In this document: positions 38,776 to 49,151 of the stretch, piece after piece
Layout of the letters: each line of letters starts with the position of its first letter
Position numbering within the stretch: position 1 is the stretch's first letter
DNA from: Cobetia amphilecti
GTDB taxonomy: Bacteria > Pseudomonadota > Gammaproteobacteria > Pseudomonadales > Halomonadaceae
Assembly (NCBI RefSeq): GCF_020217465.1
Contig: NZ_CP084115.1
Location: 434,001 to 498,000 of the forward strand
DNA length: 64,000 nucleotides
Direction of reading: 5' to 3'
Position numbers and translations under genes: made by a program
The notes under the pieces: model-generated
Database searches by the model: none
What the model was told of the DNA's origin: nothing
Seen by the model: only the letters and a program-made list of their open reading frames with translations

Positions 38776-38943
38776 ATGAAGCTCAAGACTCTGGGTAGTT
38801 CGCTGATGATTGCCATGCTCGGTCTCGGTGGCCTGTCGCTCGCCGGTTGCGAGGACGAAGGCCCGATGGAGAAGGCCGGTGAGAAGATGGACAACGCCGT
38901 CGAGGAAGCCGGTGATAGCGTCGAGAACGCCACCGATAGCTGA
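38776..38943 (+). CDS. Entericidin-like small lipoprotein
   Basis: A 55-residue lipoprotein: MKLKTLGSSLMIAMLGLGG then the lipobox LAGC (Cys 27). The mature part is a short acidic amphipathic helix (EKAGEKMDNAVEEAGDSVENATDS) like entericidin. A strong ribosome site, AAGGAGAG, precedes ATG 38776; the longer frame is not needed. A terminator follows. Role in the envelope is not known. Confidence 0.82.
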   Translation: MKLKTLGSSLMIAMLGLGGLSLAGCEDEGPMEKAGEKMDNAVEEAGDSVENATDS

Positions 38944-38999
38944 GGCTCGGATGCCAGCGCCGCGATGAGTCGCCGCTGACCTGAGCTGTCGCCAGACAC

Positions 39000-39038
39000 A
39001 AGAAGGCCCCGCCTCCCATGAGGCGGGGCCTTCTTGTG
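39000..39038. terminator. Terminator between the small lipoprotein and nasA
   Basis: AAGAAGGCCCCGCCTC-CCAT-GAGGCGGGGCCTTCTTG: perfect 16-base stem usable from both sides by the convergent genes. Confidence 0.92.
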
Positions 39039-39064
39039 TCTGGCTCGGGGAGAAAGCAATCCGC

Positions 39065-40423
39065 TTATGCCGAGGCGGGCTGCTGCTCGCTCTGCTGCTT
39101 GCGGTCCGCGACGGCGGCGTCGTAGGCGCGGCTTTCCTCGGCCTCGGTGGCGGCGCTGAAGCGCACCAGCAGTGCGAACAGCGAGATCACGATCACGCCC
39201 ATGCCCAGGTACATCAGGCCTTCCTGGTAGGTCAGCTCCTCACTGCGGAACAGGAAGCCCGCGGCGACCGCGCCTGCGTTGCCGCCCGCGCCGACGATAC
39301 CGGCGACCGCGCCGAGTGCCTTGCGATTGACGAAGGGCACGATACCGAAGGTCGCGCCTTCCGCCATCTGCACGAAGAGGCTGAAGACCAGCATGATGCC
39401 GATGGCGACCGCGAGGGTTTCCATCTGGGCGAAGCCGACCAGCGCCACGCCTTCACACAGCAGCGCGATGAACAGCCAGCGCACGCGGCCCTTGAGGCCG
39501 GACTGGCGGGCGAACAGGTCGGAGAACACGCCGCCCAGGGTGCGGGCGAACAGGTTCATCAGGCCGAACAGCCCCGCGATGAGACCGGCGGTGGCGAGGT
39601 CGAGATCGAAGTGATCGAAGAAGTAGATGGCGGCGACGTTGTTGATGGTCAGCTCGACCCCGAAACAGGCGCCATAGACGAGGAAGAGGGCCCAGACGCG
39701 AATGTCGCGTGCCGCCGCGCCGAAGGTGGCGCGCATGCTGTATTCCTTCTCGGCCTTGGGCAGCTCACCACGCTCACGCAGCTCGCTGAAGTTGCCGTCC
39801 GGTGCATCCTGGGTGAAGAAGTAGTAGGCGATACCGGTCAGGAACAGCACGATGCCCGGCACGACCATCGCCAGACGCCAGCCCAGGGTCTGCTCGACGC
39901 CCAGCATCAGCAGGCCGGCCATCACCAGCGGCATCAGCATCTGGGTGGTGCCGCCGCCCAGGTTGCCCCAGCCCGCGGTGGTGGCGTTGGCGGTGCCGAC
40001 CACGTTGGGGCCGAACATCACGGAGGTGTGGTACTGGGTGATGACGAAGGAAGCGCCGATGGCACCGATGGCCAGACGGGCCAGAAAGAAGGATTCGAAG
40101 CTGTCGGCGAAGCCGATGCACATCACCGGCAGCGAGCCGAGGCACAAGAGCCAGGTGTAGGCCTTGCGTGGCCCGATGCGATCACACAGCACGCCGATGG
40201 CGAGGCGCACGATCACCGTGATGGCGACGGAGGCGATGATGGTGTTGCCGATCTGGGTCTTGGTCAGGCCGAGGTCGTCACGTACCACGGCCATCAGCGG
40301 CGCGATGCCGAACCAGCCGAAGAAGCAGACGTGGAAGGCGAACCACGACATGTGGAAAGCGCGCATTTGCGGGGTGTTGAAGCTGAACAGCCGGATGCGG
40401 CTGGCCTTGTTGCGGATATCCAT
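39065..40423 (-). CDS. nasA: Nitrate/nitrite MFS transporter (NarK/NasA)
   Basis: Twelve-helix major facilitator protein of 452 residues. Nitrate-porter signatures are visible: GWGNLGGGTTQMLMPLV in helix 5 and GAGGNAGAVAAGFLF in helix 11, with the conserved arginines ahead of them. It imports nitrate for assimilation. The divergent neighbours nasT and nasS are nitrate-responsive antitermination proteins, and a sigma54 promoter lies about 220 bases upstream, leaving a long leader on the mRNA. AGGAG precedes ATG 40423. Assimilatory reductase genes are not in the window. Confidence 0.93.
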   Translation of the reverse strand: MDIRNKASRIRLFSFNTPQMRAFHMSWFAFHVCFFGWFGIAPLMAVVRDDLGLTKTQIGNTIIASVAITVIVRLAIGVLCDRIGPRKAYTWLLCLGSLPVMCIGFADSFESFFLARLAIGAIGASFVITQYHTSVMFGPNVVGTANATTAGWGNLGGGTTQMLMPLVMAGLLMLGVEQTLGWRLAMVVPGIVLFLTGIAYYFFTQDAPDGNFSELRERGELPKAEKEYSMRATFGAAARDIRVWALFLVYGACFGVELTINNVAAIYFFDHFDLDLATAGLIAGLFGLMNLFARTLGGVFSDLFARQSGLKGRVRWLFIALLCEGVALVGFAQMETLAVAIGIMLVFSLFVQMAEGATFGIVPFVNRKALGAVAGIVGAGGNAGAVAAGFLFRSEELTYQEGLMYLGMGVIVISLFALLVRFSAATEAEESRAYDAAVADRKQQSEQQPASA

Positions 40424-40651
40424 GAGTGGGCTCCTGATTCAGCGTCGGTGCCGGGCACGAAGTCAGGTGTGCTCGGCGAGTGGTCGAACGGCTGTGAATG
40501 AACGACAGCAAGGGCGCCTCGTCATTGAGGGGCCTGGTTCGACGCACTCGTACTCCGAAGAGCCTGGTCCACGTCATGGATAGCGATGGCAGCAGTCGGT
40601 GATGCCATGGTTGCCGGCAGCAGAGCGTCTGTGCGGCAAGTGACAGGAACA

Positions 40652-40669
40652 AAGCAAGTAGCGCGCCAG
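40652..40669 (-). promoter_or_regulatory. Sigma54 promoter for nasA
   Basis: Minus strand TGGCGCG-N4-TTGCT, with GG (40667-40666) and GC (40655-40654) exactly ten bases apart; one mismatch from the consensus. Predicted start about 40642, giving a 5' leader near 220 nt before nasA, long enough for the two-hairpin leader bound by NasT in relatives. I could not fold a clear terminator in it by eye. Confidence 0.6.
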
Positions 40670-40915
40670 TTGCGGGGGTGTGGGCGGGACAAGTCCCAGA
40701 AGATCAATGGCTTGGCGAGGACAATAGGTTGGCACGTGCAGGCGGTGTCTAGGGCTGGGTGCGCGCTGGCGGTGCGTCAGCAAGGCGCGAGGTACCAGTC
40801 TGGCGCACGAAGATGGCGCTGGGAGGGTCGGCAAGGCGCATGCCTCATTGCAGTGCAGCGACGCTTTCGGCTCGGCCGCTCTGAAGGCCTTTAACCGCAG
40901 GGTTGCACCAGATTG

Positions 40916-40931
40916 CGGCACGAATCCTGCT
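40916..40931 (+). promoter_or_regulatory. Sigma54 promoter for nasT-nasS
   Basis: CGGCACG-N4-CTGCT with GG at 40917-40918 and GC at 40929-40930, ten bases between. Predicted start about 40942, 33 bases before the nasT ATG. A TGCACC half-site resembling NtrC-binding sequence (GCACC) lies just upstream. Confidence 0.55.
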
Positions 40932-40974
40932 TGGGTGTACGGCAAGTCTCATGCCCGACCCAAGGAAACCTGAC

Positions 40975-41550
40975 ATGCCCGTGACCGTGCTGATCGTCGA
41001 TGTCCGCAGTGAGCGCTCCGCCGCGCTGGAGCAGGCGCTATTGAGCGCCGGCTTCGAGGTGGCGCTGCGCGTTGACGAGCACGAGGACCTGCACGCGCTG
41101 GTCGAGCAGCATCAGCCCGATGCGGTGATCATCGACGCCGACCTGCCCAGCCGCGACACCCTGGAGCATCTCGGCCAGCTGGGGCGACGCTATCCCAAGC
41201 CGATGATCATGCTGGCCAGTGAAGATGCCCCGGACCTCGTGCGTGAGGCGGCAGGCGCCGGTGTCTCGGCCTATGTGGTGGACCACGTTATACCAGCGAT
41301 GGTGCGCAGCATGGTCGAGGTCGCCATCACCAGCTTCGAGGCGCACCGTGCGCTCAAGGGGGAGCTCAACCGTACCCAGACCACATTGGTGCAGCGGCGC
41401 AGCGTCGATCGCGCCAAGGCCGTGGTGATGGAGACGCGCGGGCTCAGTGAAGATGCCGCCTACCAATACCTGCGCAAGACCGCCATGAACCGGCGCCTGG
41501 CCCTGCATGAGCTGGCCGATGAGCTGCTCAAGGCCGCGCGTCGGCGCTGA
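40975..41550 (+). CDS. nasT: Nitrate-responsive antitermination protein NasT (ANTAR)
   Basis: A 191-residue receiver-plus-ANTAR protein. The receiver part begins VTVLIVDVRSERSAALEQAL with the acidic residue in AVIIDADLP; the ANTAR domain ends the protein (LVQRRSVDRAKAVVMETRGLSEDAAYQYLRKTAMNRRLALHELADELL). NasT binds leader RNA hairpins and prevents termination upstream of nitrate assimilation genes when nitrate releases it from NasS. nasS follows after 50 bases. AAGGA precedes ATG 40975. Confidence 0.93.
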   Translation: MPVTVLIVDVRSERSAALEQALLSAGFEVALRVDEHEDLHALVEQHQPDAVIIDADLPSRDTLEHLGQLGRRYPKPMIMLASEDAPDLVREAAGAGVSAYVVDHVIPAMVRSMVEVAITSFEAHRALKGELNRTQTTLVQRRSVDRAKAVVMETRGLSEDAAYQYLRKTAMNRRLALHELADELLKAARRR

Positions 41551-41600
41551 GCCGGTCGCCGTACTGTCCTTCTCTCTCGATCGTTCAAGAGGTGTGCGTG

Positions 41601-42809
41601 ATGCCCACAGATGTACCCCTGAATGGCCATCAGCTGACGCTGGGCCTGATGCCACTCAATGATGCCGCGCCCTTCGTGGTCGCTGAGCAGTTGGGGCTTT
41701 TCCGCGAGGAAGGGCTGGCGGTGACACTCAAGTGGCAACCTTCGTGGGCGGCGTTGCGTGATGACCTGCAGACCGGCGTGTTGCAGGGCGCGCAGATGTT
41801 GGCGCTGATGCCGCTGACCTCCACCCTGGGCCTGGATGGCCGCGCCACGCCGGTGATCAGTGCCATGACGCTCAATCTGGGCGGCAACTCCATCACGCTG
41901 TCGCGCGCGCTGATGGCCGCCCTCGGCGAGGACGGCCACGACCTCTCCAGTCCGTTGCAGGTCGCGAAGGCGCTGGCGGCGCATATGCGCGAGCGCAAGC
42001 AGCGCGGTGAGCCGCTGCTCAAGCTGGCCAGCGTGCATCCGTTCTCTTCGCATCGCTATCTGTTGCGCTACTGGCTGGCGGCGGGCGGCATCAATCCGGA
42101 CCGCGACGTCGAGATGCGCGCCGTGGCACCGCCGCTGATGGCCGCGCAGCTGGCCAGCGGTGCGCTGGACGGCTTCTGTGTCGGAGAGCCCTGGAACAGC
42201 CTGGCAGCGGCGCAGGGGATGGGGCAGGTGGTGGCGGGCAGTCACGATATCTGGCGCTTCGGGCAGGAAAAGGTGCTGGGCGTGCGCGAGGACTGGGCGG
42301 AGCAGCATCCGCTGGCGCATCAGGCGCTGATTCGCGCGCTGCTCAATGCCTGCGCCTGGCTGGATCGCCCCGGCAATCGGGCCAGAGCCGCCGAGTGGCT
42401 GCATGACGAGGGCATGCCGGAGGTGCCGATGAGCGTGGTGACGCGCGGACTGGAAGATGTCGATGTCGAGCAGTCGGTGGACGACTTCCAGCAGCACAAT
42501 CCCGGCTGGACCATCTTCCATCGCTACGCGGCCAACTTCCCGTGGCGTTCCCAGACGCGCTGGTATGCCGCCCAGATGCAGCGCTGGGGGCATCTCGAGG
42601 GCATCAGCGACAATGATCTCGAAGCGACCTTGGCGCGCTGTGTGCGTCCGGACCTCTACCGCACGGCGGCCCGCAAGCTGGGCATGGTGGTACCGGTGGC
42701 GGATGAGCGCAGTGAAGGCACGCATCCGGCGCCCTGGTGGCTGAGCGGTGAGGCGGGCCAGGTGCCGATGCCGGCGGATGGCTTCATCGATGGTGCGGTC
42801 TTCGAGTGA
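41601..42809 (+). CDS. nasS: Nitrate sensor NasS (NrtA-like, cytoplasmic)
   Basis: A 402-residue protein of the NrtA/CmpA nitrate-binding group (LTLGLMPLNDAAPFVVAEQLGLFREEGLAVTLKWQPSWAALRDDLQTGVLQGAQML, FCVGEPWNS). It has no signal peptide, unlike periplasmic NrtA, so it is the cytoplasmic sensor NasS that holds NasT in the absence of nitrate. AGAGG precedes ATG 41601. The order nasT-nasS and the divergent nasA support the name. Confidence 0.9.
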   Translation: MPTDVPLNGHQLTLGLMPLNDAAPFVVAEQLGLFREEGLAVTLKWQPSWAALRDDLQTGVLQGAQMLALMPLTSTLGLDGRATPVISAMTLNLGGNSITLSRALMAALGEDGHDLSSPLQVAKALAAHMRERKQRGEPLLKLASVHPFSSHRYLLRYWLAAGGINPDRDVEMRAVAPPLMAAQLASGALDGFCVGEPWNSLAAAQGMGQVVAGSHDIWRFGQEKVLGVREDWAEQHPLAHQALIRALLNACAWLDRPGNRARAAEWLHDEGMPEVPMSVVTRGLEDVDVEQSVDDFQQHNPGWTIFHRYAANFPWRSQTRWYAAQMQRWGHLEGISDNDLEATLARCVRPDLYRTAARKLGMVVPVADERSEGTHPAPWWLSGEAGQVPMPADGFIDGAVFE

Positions 42810-42923
42810 TGTCGCGGGCGCGGTCCTTGCCGATCCGCGCTGGCGCGGGATTGCACAGCACTTGTAGATAAGTCGCCATCTCCTTTGCCGGATGACAGGG
42901 CAAACCTGACGGCTCAGACATGT

Positions 42924-42959
42924 TGGCAGTGCGGTTGTGATATTCTCATCGCACTGCCA
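42924..42959. promoter_or_regulatory. Palindromic operator upstream of the TetR gene
   Basis: Perfect inverted repeat of TGGCAGTGCG and CGCACTGCCA separated by 16 bases, ending 20 bases before the TetR start. The position suits an autoregulatory operator, though the 16-base spacer is long for one TetR dimer. Confidence 0.55.
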
Positions 42960-42979
42960 GCACCGCGTCAGGGGATCGC

Positions 42980-43600
42980 ATGACCACTCGCAAGTCTCAG
43001 ATTCGCAAGGATAATGTCGGCCGCATCCTGCTCGCCGCCGAAAAGATCTTCGCTCTCAAGGGCTATGTCGGCGCCAGCATGGTCGATATTGCCGCCGAGG
43101 TAGAGCTGCCCAAGTCCAATCTGCATTACTACTTCAGCACCAAGGAAGCGCTGTATCGCGCGGTGCTCGATGGCCTGCTGGCGCTGTGGAAGGAAGATGC
43201 GCTGTGCTTCGAGGCCTACGACGACCCGCAGCTGGTGCTCTCCACCTACATTCGCGCCAAGATGATGCACTCGCGCCAGCGCCCCTATGGCTCCAAGGTG
43301 TGGGCCAGCGAGATCATGCAGGGTGCGCCGGTGCTGGGCGAAGAGCTGACGGTGTGGCTCGACGAGTGGGCCGAGATGAAGAAGTCACGTCTGCGCCAGT
43401 GGATCGGCGAGGGCCGCATCGACAACGTCGATGCCTCCGCCTACCTGTACATGATCTGGGCCAGCACTCAGCATTACGCCGACTTCGATCACCAGATCGC
43501 GGTGCTCAATCAGGGCAAGGCGCTGAGTGATCGGGAATTCGAGCAGGCGGTGCAGAACGTGACGCGGGTGCTGCTGAAGGGCGTCGGTTTGTCCGCCTGA
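42980..43600 (+). CDS. TetR-family regulator (RutR-like)
   Basis: A 206-residue repressor. The TetR helix-turn-helix is at about 15-60 (RILLAAEKIFALKGYVGASMVDIAAEVELPKSNLHYYFSTKEALYRAVL), and the C-terminal ligand domain (YGSKVWASEIMQGAPVLGEEL, QHYADFDHQIAVL) resembles RutR/YcdC, the uracil-responsive regulator of pyrimidine use. It lies next to and convergent with the pyrimidine degradation genes, so uracil or thymine is a likely ligand. AGGGG lies five bases before ATG 42980. Confidence 0.85.
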   Translation: MTTRKSQIRKDNVGRILLAAEKIFALKGYVGASMVDIAAEVELPKSNLHYYFSTKEALYRAVLDGLLALWKEDALCFEAYDDPQLVLSTYIRAKMMHSRQRPYGSKVWASEIMQGAPVLGEELTVWLDEWAEMKKSRLRQWIGEGRIDNVDASAYLYMIWASTQHYADFDHQIAVLNQGKALSDREFEQAVQNVTRVLLKGVGLSA

Positions 43601-43677
43601 GTCAGCAGTTGACTCCATGATTTCATTGTCCTTAAGCTAATCATGGTCATCGTTGATTGGTCATCAAGACAATGAAG

Positions 43678-43713
43678 AAGGGGCTGCCATTGCTGGCAGC
43701 CCCTTTTTTTGGT
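43678..43713. terminator. Terminator between the TetR gene and preA
   Basis: AAGGGGCTGCC-ATTGCT-GGCAGCCCCTT followed by a run of T. It lies between two convergent genes and can serve both. Confidence 0.92.
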
Positions 43714-43761
43714 TCCCATCTATTGCTACCTGCGCCCCGGGATCAGAGGAGCACCAGACGA

Positions 43762-45126
43762 TCAGGCCGCGCGATGCGGATTGCGTGGGTCCTCCATCCA
43801 GTTCATGTACGGCTTGCCGGTGTCCTGCACTTCCATGGTGATGCAGTCCTCGACCGGGCAGGTGATCTCGCACAGGTTGCAGCCCACGCAGTCGGCGTCC
43901 TTTACCTCATAGCGGGCGGTGCCGTTGTCCTTGGCCAGATGCATGATGGCCTGGTGCGAGGTGTCCTCGCAGGCGATATAGCAGCGTCCGCAGCCGATGC
44001 ACTTGTCCTGGTCGATGCGGGCGATCACCTGATAGTTCATGTCCAGCTGCTTCCAGTCGGTGGTGTTGGGCACCGCCGCGCGGGAGAACTCGTCGATACG
44101 CTGATAGCCCTTGCTGTCCATCCAGCGCCCCAGGCCATCCTTCATCTCCTCGACGATACGGAAGCCGTGCAGCATCGCCGCCGTGCACACCTGCACGCTG
44201 CCCGCGCCGAGGGCGATGAATTCCGCGGCATCTTCCCAGTTGGAGATGCCGCCGATGCCGGAGATCGGCAGGTTGGCGGTTTCCGGCGTGCGCGCTATCT
44301 CGGCCACCATGTTCAGCGCGATGGGTTTCACGGCGCTGCCGCAATAGCCACCGTGGGTGCTGCGGTCGCCGACGATGGGATGCGCGACCATGCGGTCGAG
44401 ATCCAGGTGGGTGATGGAGTTGATGGTGTTGATCAGCGAGACGGCATCGGCGCCACCACGCCAGGCGGCCTTGGCCGGTTCGCGCACGTCGGTGATGTTG
44501 GGGGTCAGTTTGACGATCACCGGCAGCGAGCTGTAGGTCTTGCACCAGCGCGTGACCTGCTCGACATACTCCGGCACCTGGCCCACCGCCGCGCCCATGC
44601 CGCGTTCCGGCATGCCGTGGGGGCAGCCGAAGTTGAGTTCGATGCCGTCACAGCCGGTGGCCTCGACCTGCGGCAGGATGGTCTTCCAGGCCTCTTCCTC
44701 ACACGGCACCATCAGCGAGACGATCAGCGCGCGGTCCGGCCAGTCCTTCTTGACCTGGGTGATCTCGCGCAGGTTGATCTCCAGCGAGCGGTCGGTGATC
44801 AGCTCGATGTTGTTGAAGCCGCTGACCTCGCCATTCGGGCCATAGTGCGCCGAGTAGCGGGAGGAGACGTTCACCGCGGCCGGGTCTTCGCCGAGGGTCT
44901 TCCAGACCACGCCTCCCCAGCCGGCCTCGAAGGCGCGTACCACGTTGTAGGCCTTGTCGGTGGGCGGGGCGCTGGCCAGCCAGAAGGGGTTGGGGGCACG
45001 GATGCCGGCGAAGTTGACCGACAGATCGGCCTTGTAGCTGGCGACGTGATCGCCACTTGCTTCAGCACTTGATCCAGCACCTGCCGGGCGCGCGTTATCG
45101 TCATTGAGCGGGGTATGAATGGTCAT
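43762..45126 (-). CDS. preA: NAD-dependent dihydropyrimidine dehydrogenase subunit PreA
   Basis: PreA reduces uracil and thymine to their 5,6-dihydro forms with PreT. Of 454 residues, the first 330 form the FMN barrel related to dihydroorotate dehydrogenase (PNPFWLASAPPTDKAYNVVRAFEAGWGGVVWKT, GIELNFGCPHGMPERGMGAAVGQ, GIGGISNWEDAAEFIALGAGSVQVCTA). The C-terminus carries two 4Fe-4S motifs (CIGCGRCYIAC and CVGCNLCEITC). The ATG at 45126 overlaps the preT stop (TGATG), so the two are coupled. It is the last gene of the minus-strand catabolic group. Confidence 0.95.
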   Translation of the reverse strand: MTIHTPLNDDNARPAGAGSSAEASGDHVASYKADLSVNFAGIRAPNPFWLASAPPTDKAYNVVRAFEAGWGGVVWKTLGEDPAAVNVSSRYSAHYGPNGEVSGFNNIELITDRSLEINLREITQVKKDWPDRALIVSLMVPCEEEAWKTILPQVEATGCDGIELNFGCPHGMPERGMGAAVGQVPEYVEQVTRWCKTYSSLPVIVKLTPNITDVREPAKAAWRGGADAVSLINTINSITHLDLDRMVAHPIVGDRSTHGGYCGSAVKPIALNMVAEIARTPETANLPISGIGGISNWEDAAEFIALGAGSVQVCTAAMLHGFRIVEEMKDGLGRWMDSKGYQRIDEFSRAAVPNTTDWKQLDMNYQVIARIDQDKCIGCGRCYIACEDTSHQAIMHLAKDNGTARYEVKDADCVGCNLCEITCPVEDCITMEVQDTGKPYMNWMEDPRNPHRAA

Positions 45127-46526
45127 CAGGCGGCCTCCACCTTGAGCATCAGATCGTGATGGATGGCCTCGGCGGCCAGCTTGCCGTGGGCGACGGCTTG
45201 AACGGTGAGGTCCTGCCCGCGGGCGATGCAGTCACCGCCGGCATAGACGCCGGGCAGACTGGTGCGCAGCATCTCGTCCACCTCTATCTTGGCCCCCTCG
45301 CGGACCAGCCCTGCGGCATGCGCATCGCTCAGGCTCGCGTCATCGAAGCCCTGGCCGATGGCGGTGAAGACCCCGTCGCAGGCCAGCGTGAAGGTCTCGC
45401 CGGTATCGACGAGGCGGCCATCCTCGACCCGCGTGCGCGCGAACTGCATCGCGCTGAGCGCGGCGTCATCACCTTCTTCGCTTCTACCACTATCGTTTGC
45501 CACATCGAGCGCCAGCGGGCGCGCCCAGGTGTGGATCATCACGCCATTGGCGCGCGCGATTTCCTGCTCGTGATGGGTAGCGGACATCTGCTCTTCGCCA
45601 CGCCGGTAGACCAGGTCCACCGTCTGCGCGCCGAGGCGCCTGGCCTGCACCGCGATATCGATGGCGGTGTTGCCGGCGCCGATCACCACGGCGTGTCTGG
45701 GCACCGCGAGGGCGTTCAGTTCGCCACTCTGACGCAGCACCTTGATGAAGTCGGTGGCCGCCATCAGGCCGCTGGCATCCTCGCCGGTCAGGCCGAGGGC
45801 ATGGCTGGTGCCAAGGCCGAGGCCCAGGAAGACGCTATCGAATTCGCGTGTCAGGGAGGCCAGCGCCAGGTTGTCGCCGAGGCGCTGGCCGTGGCGGATC
45901 TCGATGCCGCCGATCTCGAGCAGGAATTCGACCTCGCGGGCGGCGAAGTCATCGGTCAGCTTGTAGCGGGCGATGCCGTATTCGTTGAGGCCGCCGGCCT
46001 TTTCCTCGGCCTCGAAGATCACCACGTCGTGGCCGAAACGCGCCAGGCGATGGGCGCAGGAAAGCCCGGCAGGCCCGGCGCCGACCACCGCGATACGCCG
46101 ACCGGTGCTGGCGCCACGCGTGAACGGATGGGCTTCGAACTGGGCGTTGTCCAGCGCATGGCGTTGCAGCAGGCCGATCAGCACCGGCTGGCACTCATCG
46201 CCCTGATTGCGCACGCAGGACTGCTCGCAGAGGATCTCGGTGGGGCAGACGCGGGCGCAGCTGCCACCGAGGATATTGGCATCGAGAATCTCGCTGGCGG
46301 CGCCTTCGAGATTGTCATCGTGGATACGGCGAATGAAGGTCGGGATGTCGATGCTGGTCGGGCAGGCCTTGATGCAGGGGGCATCGTAGCAGTACAGACA
46401 GCGCGAGCTCTCGATGAAGGCCTGGCGCTTGCTGAGCGCCGGATGCAGGTCTGTGAAACGCGCACTCAGCGCCTCTTCCGCGAGCCCGCTCGGGGCCCAG
46501 TGGGAAGGAGTGGAGGATGTGGTCAC
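45126..46526 (-). CDS. preT: NAD-dependent dihydropyrimidine dehydrogenase subunit PreT
   Basis: A 466-residue subunit that passes electrons from NADH to PreA. The N-terminus holds cysteines for two Fe-S clusters (CLYCYDAPCIKACPTSIDIP, GGSCARVCPTEILCEQSCVR). An FAD site (VVGAGPAGLSCAHRLARFG) and an NAD(P)H site (VIGAGNTAIDIAVQARRLGA) follow, as in the GltD-like family. GTG 46526 has AGGAG eight bases upstream. It is coupled to preA and preceded by the dihydropyrimidinase gene. Confidence 0.95.
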   Translation of the reverse strand: MTTSSTPSHWAPSGLAEEALSARFTDLHPALSKRQAFIESSRCLYCYDAPCIKACPTSIDIPTFIRRIHDDNLEGAASEILDANILGGSCARVCPTEILCEQSCVRNQGDECQPVLIGLLQRHALDNAQFEAHPFTRGASTGRRIAVVGAGPAGLSCAHRLARFGHDVVIFEAEEKAGGLNEYGIARYKLTDDFAAREVEFLLEIGGIEIRHGQRLGDNLALASLTREFDSVFLGLGLGTSHALGLTGEDASGLMAATDFIKVLRQSGELNALAVPRHAVVIGAGNTAIDIAVQARRLGAQTVDLVYRRGEEQMSATHHEQEIARANGVMIHTWARPLALDVANDSGRSEEGDDAALSAMQFARTRVEDGRLVDTGETFTLACDGVFTAIGQGFDDASLSDAHAAGLVREGAKIEVDEMLRTSLPGVYAGGDCIARGQDLTVQAVAHGKLAAEAIHHDLMLKVEAA

Positions 46527-46721
46527 GGTGTGGCTCCTGCCCGCGCTCAGGCGCGGGGTCGTTGTTGTTGGTCTTGCAGGCGAGTCGGGTTGCGCTTCTT
46601 GACTGGCAGCGGCTTGTTTAGCAGTGCTAAGGGACTGGCAGCGCGTCAGGTGCGCCGCCAGGCCGCCGTTCAGTCGTGTCGTACTTGTCTCAGTTGTCTC
46701 AGGTGGGCCGTTCGCCGACCG

Positions 46722-48209
<1,488 letters not shown>

Positions 48210-48248
48210 TCAGGTCGTCTTGTTGTTGTCGTGCGGGTCGTCAGTCCG

Positions 48249-49151
48249 TCATTCGCCGTCGGTGAGGCGGGTATAGGCATCCGGGCGACGGTCGCGGAAG
48301 AACTGCCAGTTGTTGCGCACCTCGCGCACCATCGCCATGTCGAGGTCGTGGATCAGCAGCTCATCCTCGGTGGCGCTGGCCTGGGCTTCGATCTGGCCGC
48401 GTGGATTCACGAAGTAGGAGGAGCCGTAGAACTCGCCGATATCCCAGGGCTGTTCATGGCCGACGCGGTTGATGGCGGCGATGTAGCAGCCATTGGCGGC
48501 GGCGGAGGCGGGTTGCTCCAGCTCCCACAGGTATTGGGAGAGGCCCGCGACGGTGGCGGAGGGATTGAAGATGATCTCGGCGCCGTTGAGCGCCAGTGCG
48601 CGCCAGCCTTCCGGGAAGTGGCGGTCGTAGCAGATGTAGACGCCGATGCGCCCGTAGGCGGTGTCGAAGACCGGCCAGTCTGACTTGCCCGGCTTGAAGA
48701 AGAATTTCTCCCAGAAGCCCGCCACCTGCGGGATGTGAGTCTTGTGATACTTGCCCAGATAGCTGCCGTCGGCATCGATGACGGCGGCGGTGTTGTAGTA
48801 CACCCCCGGCTGCACTTCCTCGTAGATGGGCACGATGATCACCATCTGATGCTTCTTCGCGTACTGCTGCATCAGGGTGACGGTGGGGCCGTCGGGCACG
48901 CGCTCGGCGGCGGCATACCACTTGGCATCCTGGCTCGGGCAGAAATAGGGCTGATTGAAGACTTCCTGGAAGCACAGGATCTTGACGCCTGCCTCACCGG
49001 CCTGGTCGATCAGCGGCAGGTGGGCCTCGTTCATGGCATCACGGATCTGCGCGGGCTCGAGGTCGGTGGAGACGTTGAGTCCCATCTGGATGACGGCGCA
49101 GCGCAGCTTGCCGGCATCCTCGGTATAGGAGATGCGGGAATCGTTCGACAT
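48249..49151 (-). CDS. Beta-ureidopropionase / N-carbamoyl-amino-acid amidohydrolase (nitrilase type)
   Basis: A 300-residue carbon-nitrogen hydrolase. The Glu-Lys-Cys triad is visible: CFQEVFNQPYFC, LGKYHKTHIP and GVYICYDRHFPE. It hydrolyses N-carbamoyl-beta-alanine or related carbamoyl amino acids, the third step of reductive pyrimidine breakdown. ATG 49151 has AGGA just upstream. It begins the minus-strand group that continues to hydA, preT and preA, and is divergent from the NCS1 transporter. Confidence 0.92.
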   Translation of the reverse strand: MSNDSRISYTEDAGKLRCAVIQMGLNVSTDLEPAQIRDAMNEAHLPLIDQAGEAGVKILCFQEVFNQPYFCPSQDAKWYAAAERVPDGPTVTLMQQYAKKHQMVIIVPIYEEVQPGVYYNTAAVIDADGSYLGKYHKTHIPQVAGFWEKFFFKPGKSDWPVFDTAYGRIGVYICYDRHFPEGWRALALNGAEIIFNPSATVAGLSQYLWELEQPASAAANGCYIAAINRVGHEQPWDIGEFYGSSYFVNPRGQIEAQASATEDELLIHDLDMAMVREVRNNWQFFRDRRPDAYTRLTDGE

